From JBJXDT01 sp046153505 (GTDB taxonomy: Bacteria; Pseudomonadota; Gammaproteobacteria; Burkholderiales; Methylophilaceae): DNA of 58,637 nt. Made by a program: the position numbers and the translations under genes. Every line of letters starts with the position of its first letter. Within the stretch, counting starts at the first letter, position 1. Positions 28,085 through 37,200 of the stretch are shown here, one piece after another. The notes below the pieces were generated by a model. The model did not search any database. It was not told where the DNA came from and worked only from the letters and a program-made list of their open reading frames with translations. The stretch lies in the NCBI GenBank assembly GCA_046153505.1, contig JBJXDT010000044.1:1-58637 (forward strand), written 5' to 3'.

Positions 28085-28510
28085 CTATTTTTTAAATCCA
28101 CATGGTTGTTTGCTACAGGTGCCGTAAATCATCAGTGAGTGTTCCTGCATTTTAAAGCCACGCGAAGCCGCTGCTTGTTCCTGACGTTTTTCAATTTCCG
28201 CATCGTAAAACTCTTCTACACGGCCGCACTTTACGCATACGATATGGTCGTGATGTGTGCCTTCATTGAGCTCAAAAACCGCTTTTCCACTCTCAAAGTG
28301 GTGGCGTATTAGCAGGCCAGCCTCTTCAAATTGTGTAAGTACGCGGTACACCGTCGCAAGTCCAACATCCTCTCCACTGTTTAGCAAAACTTTATATACG
28401 TCTTCTGCCGCTAAATGGCGTTCTTTGCTGTTTTCGAACAACTCCAAAATTTTTAATCTGGGCAAGGTGGCCTTAAGGCCAGCGCTTCTTAACCCTTTTT
28501 CATCATGCAT
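28085..28510 (-). CDS. fur: Ferric uptake regulator Fur
   Basis: Fur is the iron-responsive repressor. The 141-residue protein has a winged helix (GLKATLPRLKILELFE, GLATVYRVLTQFEEAGLLIRH) and the metal-binding dimerisation domain (EGTHHDHIVCVKCGRVEEF). The C-terminal cysteine pair (TCSKQPC) fits the structural zinc site. It is divergent from bamE, with the promoter region between them, an arrangement common in proteobacteria. Confidence 0.95.
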   Translation of the reverse strand: MHDEKGLRSAGLKATLPRLKILELFENSKERHLAAEDVYKVLLNSGEDVGLATVYRVLTQFEEAGLLIRHHFESGKAVFELNEGTHHDHIVCVKCGRVEEFYDAEIEKRQEQAAASRGFKMQEHSLMIYGTCSKQPCGFKK

Positions 28511-28557
28511 AAATTACCCCCATGTAATATTTTGTAGTTTTAGCCTTATCCCCATCG

Positions 28558-28566
28558 TGGTATATT
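28558..28566 (+). promoter_or_regulatory. Extended -10 promoter for bamE
   Basis: TGG followed by TATATT (28561-28566) forms an extended -10, about 33 bp before the bamE start. A good -35 hexamer was not found at the standard distance. The site lies in the fur/bamE divergent gap. Confidence 0.4.
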
Positions 28567-28598
28567 AACGCCAATTCAGTTAGTTGTGTTTATTTCCC

Positions 28599-29771
28599 AT
28601 GAAACTTATGCGCTATTTATTATTGTCATTAATTTGTTTCGCTACCATCGCTGGCTTGAGCGCTTGTGGCTCTACAGTGCCTATTCTTAAGCCGTATAAG
28701 CTCGATATTCAGCAAGGTAATGTGGTGACTTCTAAAATGCTGTTGCAACTCAAGCCAGGTATGACTAAATCACAAGTGCGTTACATTATGGGAACACCGC
28801 TGATTGTGGACAGTTTTCATAAAGACCGTTGGGATTATTTTTATCAAATGCGCCAAGCTGGAAAGGTCATTGAACAGCGTCGCGTGATTTTGGATTTTGA
28901 GAAAGATTTACTTGCTCGTGTGCGTGGCGATGTCGTGCCGCAAGGCACAACCGGTGCGGCGACCGGCGAAGTTATTGGGTCGACTACAACCGCAGATATA
29001 TTAAAAGAAAAAGAAGAATCAGAGTCTGGCTTGCTTGATAAGTTGAAGTTTTGGAAATCTGAGAAAAAGACCGCTACCGCTCCAGTAGCTGCGGCTGCGG
29101 CAACTGAAGTGACGAAAACAGATGACGCTAAACCAGCTGACAGCGCGAAAGTGCCTGAAAAAAGTTGGACTGATAAACTTAAGTTTTGGAAAAAAGACGA
29201 AACGCTTGTAACCAAACCTGTAGAGGCAACAAAAGAGATGATGCCTGCGCCCGCAACGCCAAGCACTCAGGCGGAAGCACCAAGTGTTGATACGCCTTCT
29301 TTACTAGCAGTGCCGATTGCGGCGGATGTTGCGCCCCAAGTGGTTACCGCTCCAGTGGAGACAGAAACGGCACCTGAAGCTGCGACAGCTAAATTAGAGC
29401 CTCCACCAACACCTGCGCAAGCGCCAGCCAAACCAGAACCATTGCCAATTGTTGAACCAGCAAAGCCTGAACCAAAAGCAGAAGCGGCGAAAGTTGTGAC
29501 ACCAGCATCAAGCAAGCCAGCACCTGCGCCAATTAAGCCTTCGCAGCCAATGGCTAGCAGTAAGCCGAGTGAAAGGCTGATATTTAGATTGGACAGGACA
29601 TTAAAAACGGAGCTTTTGAAAGAAGAGGCAGCGCCCAAAGAGGCTGAACCTGTCATTGAAAAACCAGCGGCTGAAATTGTAAAACCTAAGAAAAAGCCGG
29701 TAGAGGAGCCATTGCCGCCAGAAACCGAGCCAACTTTTTTTGACAGAATGTTAGAGAAAATTGGTTTTTAG
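28599..29771 (+). CDS. bamE: Outer-membrane assembly lipoprotein BamE with a long C-terminal extension
   Basis: The N-terminal part is a normal BamE: signal and lipobox LSAC (Cys23 counting from 28599), PYKLDIQQGN, and the conserved MLLQLKPGMTKSQVRYIMGTPL block, then WDYFY. BamE helps the BAM complex insert outer-membrane proteins. After about residue 115 the protein continues for roughly 275 residues of Ala/Pro/Glu/Lys-rich, probably disordered sequence. It holds repeated amphipathic motifs (LLDKLKFWKSEKK, WTDKLKFWKKDE) and ends with FFDRMLEKIGF. Typical BamE proteins are about 110-180 residues. ATG at 28599 is chosen; GTG at 28584 is possible. No strong ribosome binding site is visible. Confidence 0.88.
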   Translation: MKLMRYLLLSLICFATIAGLSACGSTVPILKPYKLDIQQGNVVTSKMLLQLKPGMTKSQVRYIMGTPLIVDSFHKDRWDYFYQMRQAGKVIEQRRVILDFEKDLLARVRGDVVPQGTTGAATGEVIGSTTTADILKEKEESESGLLDKLKFWKSEKKTATAPVAAAAATEVTKTDDAKPADSAKVPEKSWTDKLKFWKKDETLVTKPVEATKEMMPAPATPSTQAEAPSVDTPSLLAVPIAADVAPQVVTAPVETETAPEAATAKLEPPPTPAQAPAKPEPLPIVEPAKPEPKAEAAKVVTPASSKPAPAPIKPSQPMASSKPSERLIFRLDRTLKTELLKEEAAPKEAEPVIEKPAAEIVKPKKKPVEEPLPPETEPTFFDRMLEKIGF

Positions 29772-29784
29772 TGGGTAAGCGTAA

Positions 29785-30591
29785 ATGATGAAAACCAAAA
29801 TAGTGATTGCTGGAACAAGTGGCCGCATGGGACACGCCTTGCTAGATAGCGTATTCGCAGATGCTTCTCTTGAGTTGCATAGCGCGCTAGACCGCGCTGA
29901 CAGTGCGCAAATAGGCCGCGATGCAGGCGAGATGTTCGGCAGAAATTCTGGTGTAAAAGTGGTGAGCGATATTGAAACTGCGCTAAAAGGTGCGGATGTG
30001 CTGATTGATTTTACGCGCCCAGAGGCAAGCTTGCAGTATTTGGAAGCTTGCCGAAAAGCAGGTGTGAAGCATGTTATAGGCACAACAGGGTTTACTGTTG
30101 AGCAAAAAGCCAAGATAAAAGCGGCTTCGAAAGATATCGCAATTGTATTTGCGCCGAATATGAGCGTTGGTGTGACGATGCTAATTAATTTGGTCGAGCA
30201 GGCGGCTAAATCACTTGGTTCAGATTACGATGTGGAGGTGGTGGAAATGCATCATCGTCATAAAGTTGATGCACCTTCGGGTACTGCACTAAGGTTGGGC
30301 GAGGCCGCAGCTAAAGGTTTGGGCCAGAATTTAAAAGATTGTGCAGTTTATGCGCGTGAAGGTGTGACGGGAGAACGTAAAACTGGCACAATTGGTTTTG
30401 CAACCATGCGTGGTGGTGATGTGGTGGGCGACCACTCCGTAGTGTTTGCAGGTGTTGGTGAACGTGTCGAAATTACGCACAAAGCCAGTAGCCGTGCAAC
30501 TTTTGCGCAAGGTGCGTTGCGCGCAGCTAAATTTATTAATAACAAAAACAATGGCTTATTTGATATGCGAGATGTACTCGGCATTACATAA
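29785..30591 (+). CDS. dapB: 4-hydroxy-tetrahydrodipicolinate reductase
   Basis: DapB reduces the dihydrodipicolinate-level intermediate of lysine and diaminopimelate synthesis. The 268-residue protein has the N-terminal nucleotide-binding motif GTSGRMG, GTTGFT, APNMSVGV and the active-site block EMHHRHKVDAPSGTAL (catalytic His and Lys). It starts 13 bp after bamE. ATG at 29785 is preferred; the next codon is also ATG. Confidence 0.96.
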   Translation: MMKTKIVIAGTSGRMGHALLDSVFADASLELHSALDRADSAQIGRDAGEMFGRNSGVKVVSDIETALKGADVLIDFTRPEASLQYLEACRKAGVKHVIGTTGFTVEQKAKIKAASKDIAIVFAPNMSVGVTMLINLVEQAAKSLGSDYDVEVVEMHHRHKVDAPSGTALRLGEAAAKGLGQNLKDCAVYAREGVTGERKTGTIGFATMRGGDVVGDHSVVFAGVGERVEITHKASSRATFAQGALRAAKFINNKNNGLFDMRDVLGIT

Positions 30592-30623
30592 GTTTTCAAT
30601 GACAGGGCGTTGCTAGCATTATT

Positions 30624-31832
30624 TTGCTGTTTGTTCAGACATGTAAAAAAAATATTCATCTACTGATATTGCTTGTCGGCATTTTAGTGGGCTTGCTCTC
30701 TATTGCCTATTTTGTGCATAACAAAGATATTGAAATGCGTCAGGCCTTGCTAACGCAAGTCAGATCTATAGACTTAGCTTTAGACTGGAGTAGCATGTAC
30801 TCCAGCATTCAATCCAGCGTGACTTCGTCAGAACACAAAAATGATAGCGCAACGGAAGCTAAAATTGTGCAATATCGCACGCGGATGGCGGCAATCTGTG
30901 ATGTTTATCCCAATTGCATCGCAGTCTATTTGATGCGCCAAAACGACAAAAAACAGATTTATTTTCTAATCGACTCTGATCCCAAAACGAGTGCGCTTTA
31001 TATCGAGCCAGGAACCATTTATAAAGAAGCCAGCCCCACCACTTATCAAGTATTTGAAACGCGCAAAATTTCGATGGATGGCCCTGTGGAAGATAGGTGG
31101 GGGACATGGATCAGCGCTTTAGTGCCACATATATTGCCTGACAAGTCTGTCATTGTTGTGGGGATTGATATCGAAGCTAAAGAGTGGAATAAAACGCTGT
31201 GGAAATCGGCGATGATGCCAGCCATAGTGACCATGATTTTTTTAGCATTAATGACCTTATTTTTAAAACTTTGGCGTACAAAAGAAGTTGAAAACGAAGT
31301 GCTGGAAAAATCTCACCTACAATTGCTTAAGCAATCGCATGAAGATGGCTTGACTGGCTTACCTAATCGTCGCTTGTTTGAAGATAGGCTGACACAAATG
31401 ATTGCTGGTGCAGAGCGCGGGAGCGCGAAGTTTGCAGTTTTTTATTTGGATTTGGATAAATTCAAAAACATTAATGATACTTTGGGACATGACGCTGGGG
31501 ACGAGCTTTTGCGGATTGCATCTGGTCGTTTCAAAAGTGTTTTGCGGGCAGAAGATACTGTGGCAAGGCTTTCTGGGGATGAGTTTGCCATGATTTTGCC
31601 CCGTATAGCGCAAAGAATGGATGCTGAACAGATTGCACAAAAAATTATTGACACCTTACGGCAGCCAATTTTATTGAAAGACCAATTGTTAAATGTCACT
31701 GTGAGTATTGGGATAGTAATTTACTCGGAATCATGGACAACAGCACATGAAATGACGCGCGCTGCAGATGAGGCAATGTATGTCGCTAAGCGCGCAGGCG
31801 CGGACCGTTACAGATTTTTGCAAAGCGCTTAA
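30624..31832 (+). CDS. Membrane diguanylate cyclase with SGDEF active site
   Basis: This roughly 402-residue protein has an N-terminal membrane helix (about 11-30), a periplasmic sensor domain (about 35-190) with a closely spaced cysteine pair (CDVYPNC), a second helix (about 192-212) and a GGDEF domain (DGLTGLPNRRLFEDRL onward). The active-site loop reads RLSGDEF, so the first glycine of GGDEF is serine. The DLDKFKNINDTLGHDAGD metal-binding block is intact. It should make c-di-GMP from GTP if the Ser variant is active. TTG at 30624 is the likely start; no in-frame ATG is better placed. Confidence 0.85.
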   Translation: MLFVQTCKKNIHLLILLVGILVGLLSIAYFVHNKDIEMRQALLTQVRSIDLALDWSSMYSSIQSSVTSSEHKNDSATEAKIVQYRTRMAAICDVYPNCIAVYLMRQNDKKQIYFLIDSDPKTSALYIEPGTIYKEASPTTYQVFETRKISMDGPVEDRWGTWISALVPHILPDKSVIVVGIDIEAKEWNKTLWKSAMMPAIVTMIFLALMTLFLKLWRTKEVENEVLEKSHLQLLKQSHEDGLTGLPNRRLFEDRLTQMIAGAERGSAKFAVFYLDLDKFKNINDTLGHDAGDELLRIASGRFKSVLRAEDTVARLSGDEFAMILPRIAQRMDAEQIAQKIIDTLRQPILLKDQLLNVTVSIGIVIYSESWTTAHEMTRAADEAMYVAKRAGADRYRFLQSA

Positions 31833-31837
31833 CCATT

Positions 31838-32452
31838 TTGGTAAGCCAAAAACCATTTTTAAAGTATTTGCTGGTGTCTTTGGCTATTGTGATGCTTTGG
31901 TCGGCTATTCATCCGCATGATTACTTCACTTGGGTGCTCGAAGTTTTTCCCATTTTTATTGCTTTACCAATACTTGTCTTAACTTACAAAAAATTTCCAT
32001 TGTCTAAATTGCTGTATGTGTTGATATTTCTACATGCCAGTATATTGATGGTAGGCGGCCATTACACTTATGCCGAAGTTCCCCCGTTTAACTGGTTGCG
32101 AGACCATTTTGATTTGGGCAGAAATTATTACGATCGTATTGGGCATTTTGCGCAAGGTTTTGTGCCTGCGATGATTGCACGTGAAATTTTGATTAGAAAA
32201 AACATCGTCAAAAGCGAGCGATGGCTATTTTTTATTGTGAGTAGTATTTGCTTGGCAATTAGCGCCTGCTACGAATTTATTGAATGGTGGGTAGCATTGG
32301 CTTCCGGTGAAGGGGCAGAAGCGTTTTTGGGGACTCAAGGTGATGTTTGGGACACGCAATGGGATATGTTAACAGCTTTAATTGGGTCTATTGCCGCTCA
32401 AGTTTTTCTTACTAATTGGCATAATCGAAGTATGCGTGCGCTTGAAGCTTGA
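31838..32452 (+). CDS. DUF2238 / YjdF family membrane protein
   Basis: This 204-residue protein has about five or six membrane segments and the family blocks HYTYAEVPPFNW, NYYDRIGHFAQGFVPA, CYEFIEWWVAL and GTQGDVWDTQWDM. The conserved acidic and His residues lie at membrane edges. The function of this family is not established. It follows the diguanylate cyclase by 5 bp and uses a TTG start, so the two may be cotranscribed. Confidence 0.82.
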   Translation: MVSQKPFLKYLLVSLAIVMLWSAIHPHDYFTWVLEVFPIFIALPILVLTYKKFPLSKLLYVLIFLHASILMVGGHYTYAEVPPFNWLRDHFDLGRNYYDRIGHFAQGFVPAMIAREILIRKNIVKSERWLFFIVSSICLAISACYEFIEWWVALASGEGAEAFLGTQGDVWDTQWDMLTALIGSIAAQVFLTNWHNRSMRALEA

Positions 32453-32470
32453 GCTAAATTCGGCTATAAT
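32442..32470 (+). promoter_or_regulatory. Sigma70-type promoter for carA
   Basis: TTGAAG (32442-32447) and TATAAT (32465-32470) are separated by 17 bp; the -35 lies inside the end of the upstream gene. Transcription would begin near 32477, just before the leader hairpin, giving a 5' leader of about 90 nt before carA. Confidence 0.7.
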
Positions 32471-32482
32471 TCATCAATTCTG

Positions 32483-32517
32483 AAACGGGAAGAGTTCACA
32501 AAGCTTTTCCCGTTTTG
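32483..32517 (+). promoter_or_regulatory. Stem-loop in carA leader (terminator- or attenuator-like)
   Basis: AAACGGGAAGAG (32483-32494) pairs with CTTTTCCCGTTT (32504-32515) as a 12-bp stem with one G-U pair and a 9-base loop, followed by only one more T and then G. It lies downstream of the predicted transcription start, so it is in the carA leader. It could be the terminator for the upstream gene or an attenuator. Confidence 0.5.
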
Positions 32518-32565
32518 CACATCTACCATTTAGATGTGTGTCGCAATAAAAAAAGGAGCTTTGCG

Positions 32566-33696
32566 GTGTCAAAAACAATTCCAGCCATTTTAGTATTAGC
32601 AGATGGAACTGTTTTTAAAGGCATTGCAATTGGCGCTTCTGGGCACACAGTGGGCGAGGTGGTATTCAACACCTCGATGACAGGTTATCAAGAAATTCTC
32701 ACAGATCCATCCTACTCACAACAAATCGTCACTCTCACTTATCCGCACATTGGTAATTACGGCACAAATCCCGAAGATTTGGAATCTGGCAAAATATATG
32801 CTTCAGGTTTAATTATTCGCGATTTGCCTCTGTTGCATAGCAACTTCCGTAGTAATCAAACGCTCTCTGAATACTTGGTGGCGAACCAAGTAGTGGCAAT
32901 TGCAGACATTGATACCCGTAAACTTACCCGTATCCTCCGAGAAAAAGGTGCTCAAGCAGGCTGCATCATGGCTGGCGATGTCGATGAATCCAAAGCGTTG
33001 GCCTCGGCACAATCCTTCCCAGGTTTGGCAGGCATGGATTTAGCTAAAGTGGTCAGTTGCAATGCGGCGTACGAGTTTACAGAAGGTGAGTGGCAACTCG
33101 GCAAAGGGTTTGTCGGGAATGCGAATGCTAAATATCATGTGGTTGCTTACGACTACGGCGTAAAGCGGAATATCTTGCGCATGCTGGTATCGCGTGGCTG
33201 TAAAGTCACCGTCCTGCCGGCGCAAACCAGTGCTGAAGAAGCTTTGAAATATAAGCCAGACGGTATCTTTTTATCGAATGGCCCAGGCGACCCAGAGCCA
33301 TGCGATTATGCGGTTAATGCCATTAAAACGCTTGTTGATTCAGGCATTCCAACATTTGGTATTTGTTTAGGACACCAGCTATTGGCTTTAGCTAGTGGTG
33401 CTAAAACGATGAAAATGAAATTTGGGCATCACGGCGCAAACCATCCAGTGCAAGATGTCGTTAGCAAAAAAGTGTATATCACCAGTCAAAACCATGGATT
33501 TTCTGCAGATGAAAAAACCTTGCCAGCAAATATGAAGGTGACGCATGTATCGCTATTTGATGGAAGCTTGCAAGGGATAGCACGGACTGATAGGCCTGCA
33601 TTTAGCTTCCAAGGACACCCAGAGGCAAGCCCTGGCCCAACTGAAATGAGTTATTTGTTTGACCAGTTTGTTGCGTCGATGGAAGTAAATAGATAA
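32566..33696 (+). CDS. carA: Carbamoyl-phosphate synthase small subunit
   Basis: CarA is the glutamine amidotransferase subunit that feeds ammonia to CarB for pyrimidine and arginine synthesis. GTG at 32566 is chosen because AAGGAG lies 7 bp upstream at 32553-32558; this gives 376 residues. Blocks include GEVVFNTSMTGYQEILTDPSY, the class I amidotransferase nucleophile in FGICLGHQLLALASG, and FSFQGHPEASPGP with the catalytic His and Glu. A promoter and a leader hairpin precede it. Confidence 0.97.
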   Translation: MSKTIPAILVLADGTVFKGIAIGASGHTVGEVVFNTSMTGYQEILTDPSYSQQIVTLTYPHIGNYGTNPEDLESGKIYASGLIIRDLPLLHSNFRSNQTLSEYLVANQVVAIADIDTRKLTRILREKGAQAGCIMAGDVDESKALASAQSFPGLAGMDLAKVVSCNAAYEFTEGEWQLGKGFVGNANAKYHVVAYDYGVKRNILRMLVSRGCKVTVLPAQTSAEEALKYKPDGIFLSNGPGDPEPCDYAVNAIKTLVDSGIPTFGICLGHQLLALASGAKTMKMKFGHHGANHPVQDVVSKKVYITSQNHGFSADEKTLPANMKVTHVSLFDGSLQGIARTDRPAFSFQGHPEASPGPTEMSYLFDQFVASMEVNR

Positions 33697-33714
33697 ACAA
33701 AACTGAGGTGTGTG

Positions 33715-34200
33715 ATGGAGCTAATACACGCATCAAAATTATTGCAAGAATGGTTTAATAAGCTTCCGCCAGAGACGCAAGCTTGGCTGATTAAAGCGTA
33801 TTGGGTAGTGGTTCCACTTGGCTTGATGTTTTTAATTTACGCAGTCGTCCGAGAAGAAAAAGTATCAGAAAGTGGCAAAGTGACCGTTAAGTGGTATCAC
33901 CCAAAGCAATGGGTGTTGCACTTTATGCAGATTAAAGCGGATAACGAAGCTAAATTGCAAAAAGATGGTAGCGTCTTTTTCATCAAGCTGCGTCAATTGT
34001 TAGCCGCAAGTCACGAGTTAAGCGATCTAGTGTATGACGTCTTATTTGTGCTGATTGGGTTGCTGGGGGTGCTCGGCGTAGTGGTATCAATCGCCATGAA
34101 CCCATTTAAGGCTTGGTGGTTTTTTCTGCCATCCGCCTTTGCGGTCTATATTGGAGTGAAATCGTTCAAAAAGTTATTGGCTTTGAGGCGTAAAGAATAG
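33715..34200 (+). CDS. Uncharacterised small membrane protein between carA and carB
   Basis: This 161-residue protein has about three hydrophobic segments (AYWVVVPLGLMFLIYAVV, DVLFVLIGLLGVLGVVVSI and a C-terminal WWFFLPSAFAVYIGV). A basic, soluble-looking region at about 45-95 separates the first two. ATG at 33715 with GAGG six bases upstream is preferred over GTG at 33712. I do not recognise the family. It is inserted between carA and carB on the same strand, with 18- and 39-bp gaps, so it is probably cotranscribed with both. Confidence 0.7.
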   Translation: MELIHASKLLQEWFNKLPPETQAWLIKAYWVVVPLGLMFLIYAVVREEKVSESGKVTVKWYHPKQWVLHFMQIKADNEAKLQKDGSVFFIKLRQLLAASHELSDLVYDVLFVLIGLLGVLGVVVSIAMNPFKAWWFFLPSAFAVYIGVKSFKKLLALRRKE

Positions 34201-34239
34201 AAATTCAACATTAATGCAATTAAGCAAAAAGTAAATCGA

Positions 34240-37200
34240 ATGGCAAAACGTACAGACATTAAAAGTATTTTAATCATCGGCGCTGGTCCTATTGTGATTG
34301 GTCAAGCTTGTGAGTTTGACTACTCGGGCGCGCAAGCGTGCAAGGCGTTGCGTGAGGAAGGTTACCGCGTTATTTTGGTAAACTCTAACCCAGCCACCAT
34401 AATGACTGACCCTGAAATGGCAGATGCGACTTATATCGAGCCAATTACTTGGAAAGTGGTTGAAAAGATTATCGCAAAAGAGCGCCCGGATGCTCTACTA
34501 CCCACCATGGGCGGGCAAACAGCCTTGAACTGTGCGCTGGATTTAGATAAGCATGGCGTGTTGGCAAAATATAACGTAGAAATGATTGGTGCTTCAAAAG
34601 AAGCGATTGATAAAGCCGAAGACCGTCAAAAGTTTAAAGAAGCTATGACCAAAATCGGTTTGGGTTCGGCAAAGTCAGCTATTGCGCATAGTCTAGAAGA
34701 GGCCTTGCAAGTGCAAGCCAATATTGGCTACCCAGCGATTATCCGCCCTTCGTTCACGATGGGCGGTAGCGGTGGCGGTATTGCTTATAATCGTGAAGAG
34801 TTTGTAACGATTTGTGAGCGTGGTCTAGATGCATCGCCCACCAAAGAATTGTTGATTGAAGAGTCCATGCTTGGCTGGAAAGAGTACGAGATGGAAGTGG
34901 TGCGCGACAAGGCGGACAACTGCATTATTATTTGCTCGATTGAAAACCTAGACCCTATGGGCGTGCACACGGGCGATTCGATTACCGTGGCCCCAGCACA
35001 AACCTTGACTGACAAAGAATATCAAATCATGCGAAACGCCTCTTTGGCGGTATTGCGTGAAATTGGTGTGGACACGGGTGGTTCAAACGTACAGTTTGCC
35101 ATTAACCCAGACGATGGCCGCATGATTGTGATTGAGATGAATCCGCGTGTATCACGCTCGTCTGCGCTCGCGTCAAAAGCAACAGGTTTCCCGATTGCGA
35201 AAGTAGCAGCGAAGTTATCAGTTGGATTTTCGCTCGATGAATTGCGTAACGAAATTACTGGCGGTGCAACACCAGTGAGCTTTGAGCCAAGCATTGATTA
35301 TGTAGTAACAAAAGTGCCACGCTTCGCCTTTGAAAAATTCCCGCAAGCAGATTCACGTTTAACCACCCAAATGAAATCAGTGGGTGAAGTAATGGCGATT
35401 GGGCGCAGTTTCCAAGAGTCTTTCCAAAAAGCCTTGCGTGGTCTTGAGGTTGGAGTAGATGGCTTGGATTCAATTTCAATTGACATGGATAGAATTACGA
35501 AAGAAATGGGTGAACCTGGCCCTGAACGTATTTGGTATGTTGGGGATGCTTTTAGGTTGGGCATGACGATTGATGAGGTATTTAATATTTCTAAAATTGA
35601 CCCATGGTTTTTGGCGCAAATTAAGGACATTATAGAGCGTGAGAGTGCCCTTAAAGGCAAACATATTGCCGATTTAGATAAAGATGCGCTGTTTCAATTA
35701 AAACGTCGCGGCTTTAGCGACCGCCGCTTAGCTTACTTGTTAGAGACTGATCAGCATGCGGTGCGTGCGTATCGTCAAGCACATGGTGTGCGCCCCGTGT
35801 ATAAGCGCGTAGATACCTGTGCGGCAGAGTTTGCTACCAACACGGCCTACATGTACTCAAGCTATGAAGTGGAGTGTGAGTCTAACCCTACCGATAAGAA
35901 AAAAATCATGGTACTAGGTGGTGGACCCAATAGAATTGGTCAAGGGATTGAGTTTGATTATTGCTGTGTTCACGCCGCGTTTGCGATGCGCGATGATGGC
36001 TATGAAACAATTATGGTGAACTGCAACCCAGAGACTGTTTCTACAGATTACGATACTTCAGACCGTCTCTATTTTGAGCCTGTAACGCTAGAAGATGTGC
36101 TGGAAATTGTATACATTGAAAAACCAGTTGGCGTGATTGTGCAGTATGGTGGTCAAACACCACTTAAACTTGCCCGTGCCCTCGAAAAAGCAGGCGTGCC
36201 GATTATTGGTACCACGCCTGATGCGATTGACCGTGCTGAGGACAGAGAACGTTTTCAAAAAATGTTGCATGAACTTGGGCTGAAACAACCGCCTAACCGC
36301 ACAGCACGTACGCCAGAAGCCGCGTTAATTGCTGCGGCTGAAATTGGTTACCCACTCGTGGTAAGACCGTCATACGTTCTAGGTGGCCGCGCAATGGAAA
36401 TCGTGCATGAGCAAAGCCAGCTGGAGCGTTACATGCGTGAGGCTGTTAAGGTTTCAAATGAATCGCCAGTGCTACTAGACCGCTTTTTGAACGATGCCAT
36501 TGAAGTGGATGTGGATGCTATCAGTGATGGCGAAGAAGTGCTTATTGGCGGCATTATGCAGCACGTGGAGCAAGCAGGGGTGCACTCGGGCGACTCAGCA
36601 TGTTCTTTGCCACCTTATAGTTTAAGCAAAGAGTTACAGGATGTGTTGCGCTTGCAAACCGTGCAAATGGCGAAAGCATTGGGCGTTAAAGGCTTAATGA
36701 ACGTGCAGTTCGCGATTCAAGGAGAGATTGTTTACGTGCTTGAGGTAAATCCGCGCGCATCTCGAACAGTACCTTTCGTGTCTAAAGCATGTGGACTTCA
36801 GTTGGCGAAAATTGCTGCGCGTTGTATGGCTGGGCAAACTTTAAAATCGCAAGGCGTGACCAAAGAAGTTGTACCGCCTTACTATTCAGTCAAAGAGGCA
36901 GTATTCCCATTTATTAAATTTCCGGGTGTAGATACGATTTTGGGTCCTGAAATGAAATCCACCGGTGAAGTGATGGGTGTAGGCGCTACCTTTGCCGAGG
37001 CTTTCGTAAAATCTCAACTCGCTGCGTCAGCCAAGTTACCTAAAGGAGGCAAAGCGTTTATTAGCGTGCGTAACGAAGATCACCAAAAAGTGGTGGATAT
37101 TGCGCAAGATTTAGTGAAATTAGGGTTCACGCTGGTGGCTACTAAAGGGACTGCACGCGCGCTCATGGGGCATGGTTTAACCGTAATGCCTGTGAACAAG

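Noticed and set aside
29267..29656. 129-residue minus-strand frame rich in Gly/Ala/Ser opposite the bamE tail
   Set aside because: It is the mirror of the Pro/Ala/Glu-rich repeat sequence of the bamE extension, which reads naturally on the plus strand behind a lipobox.
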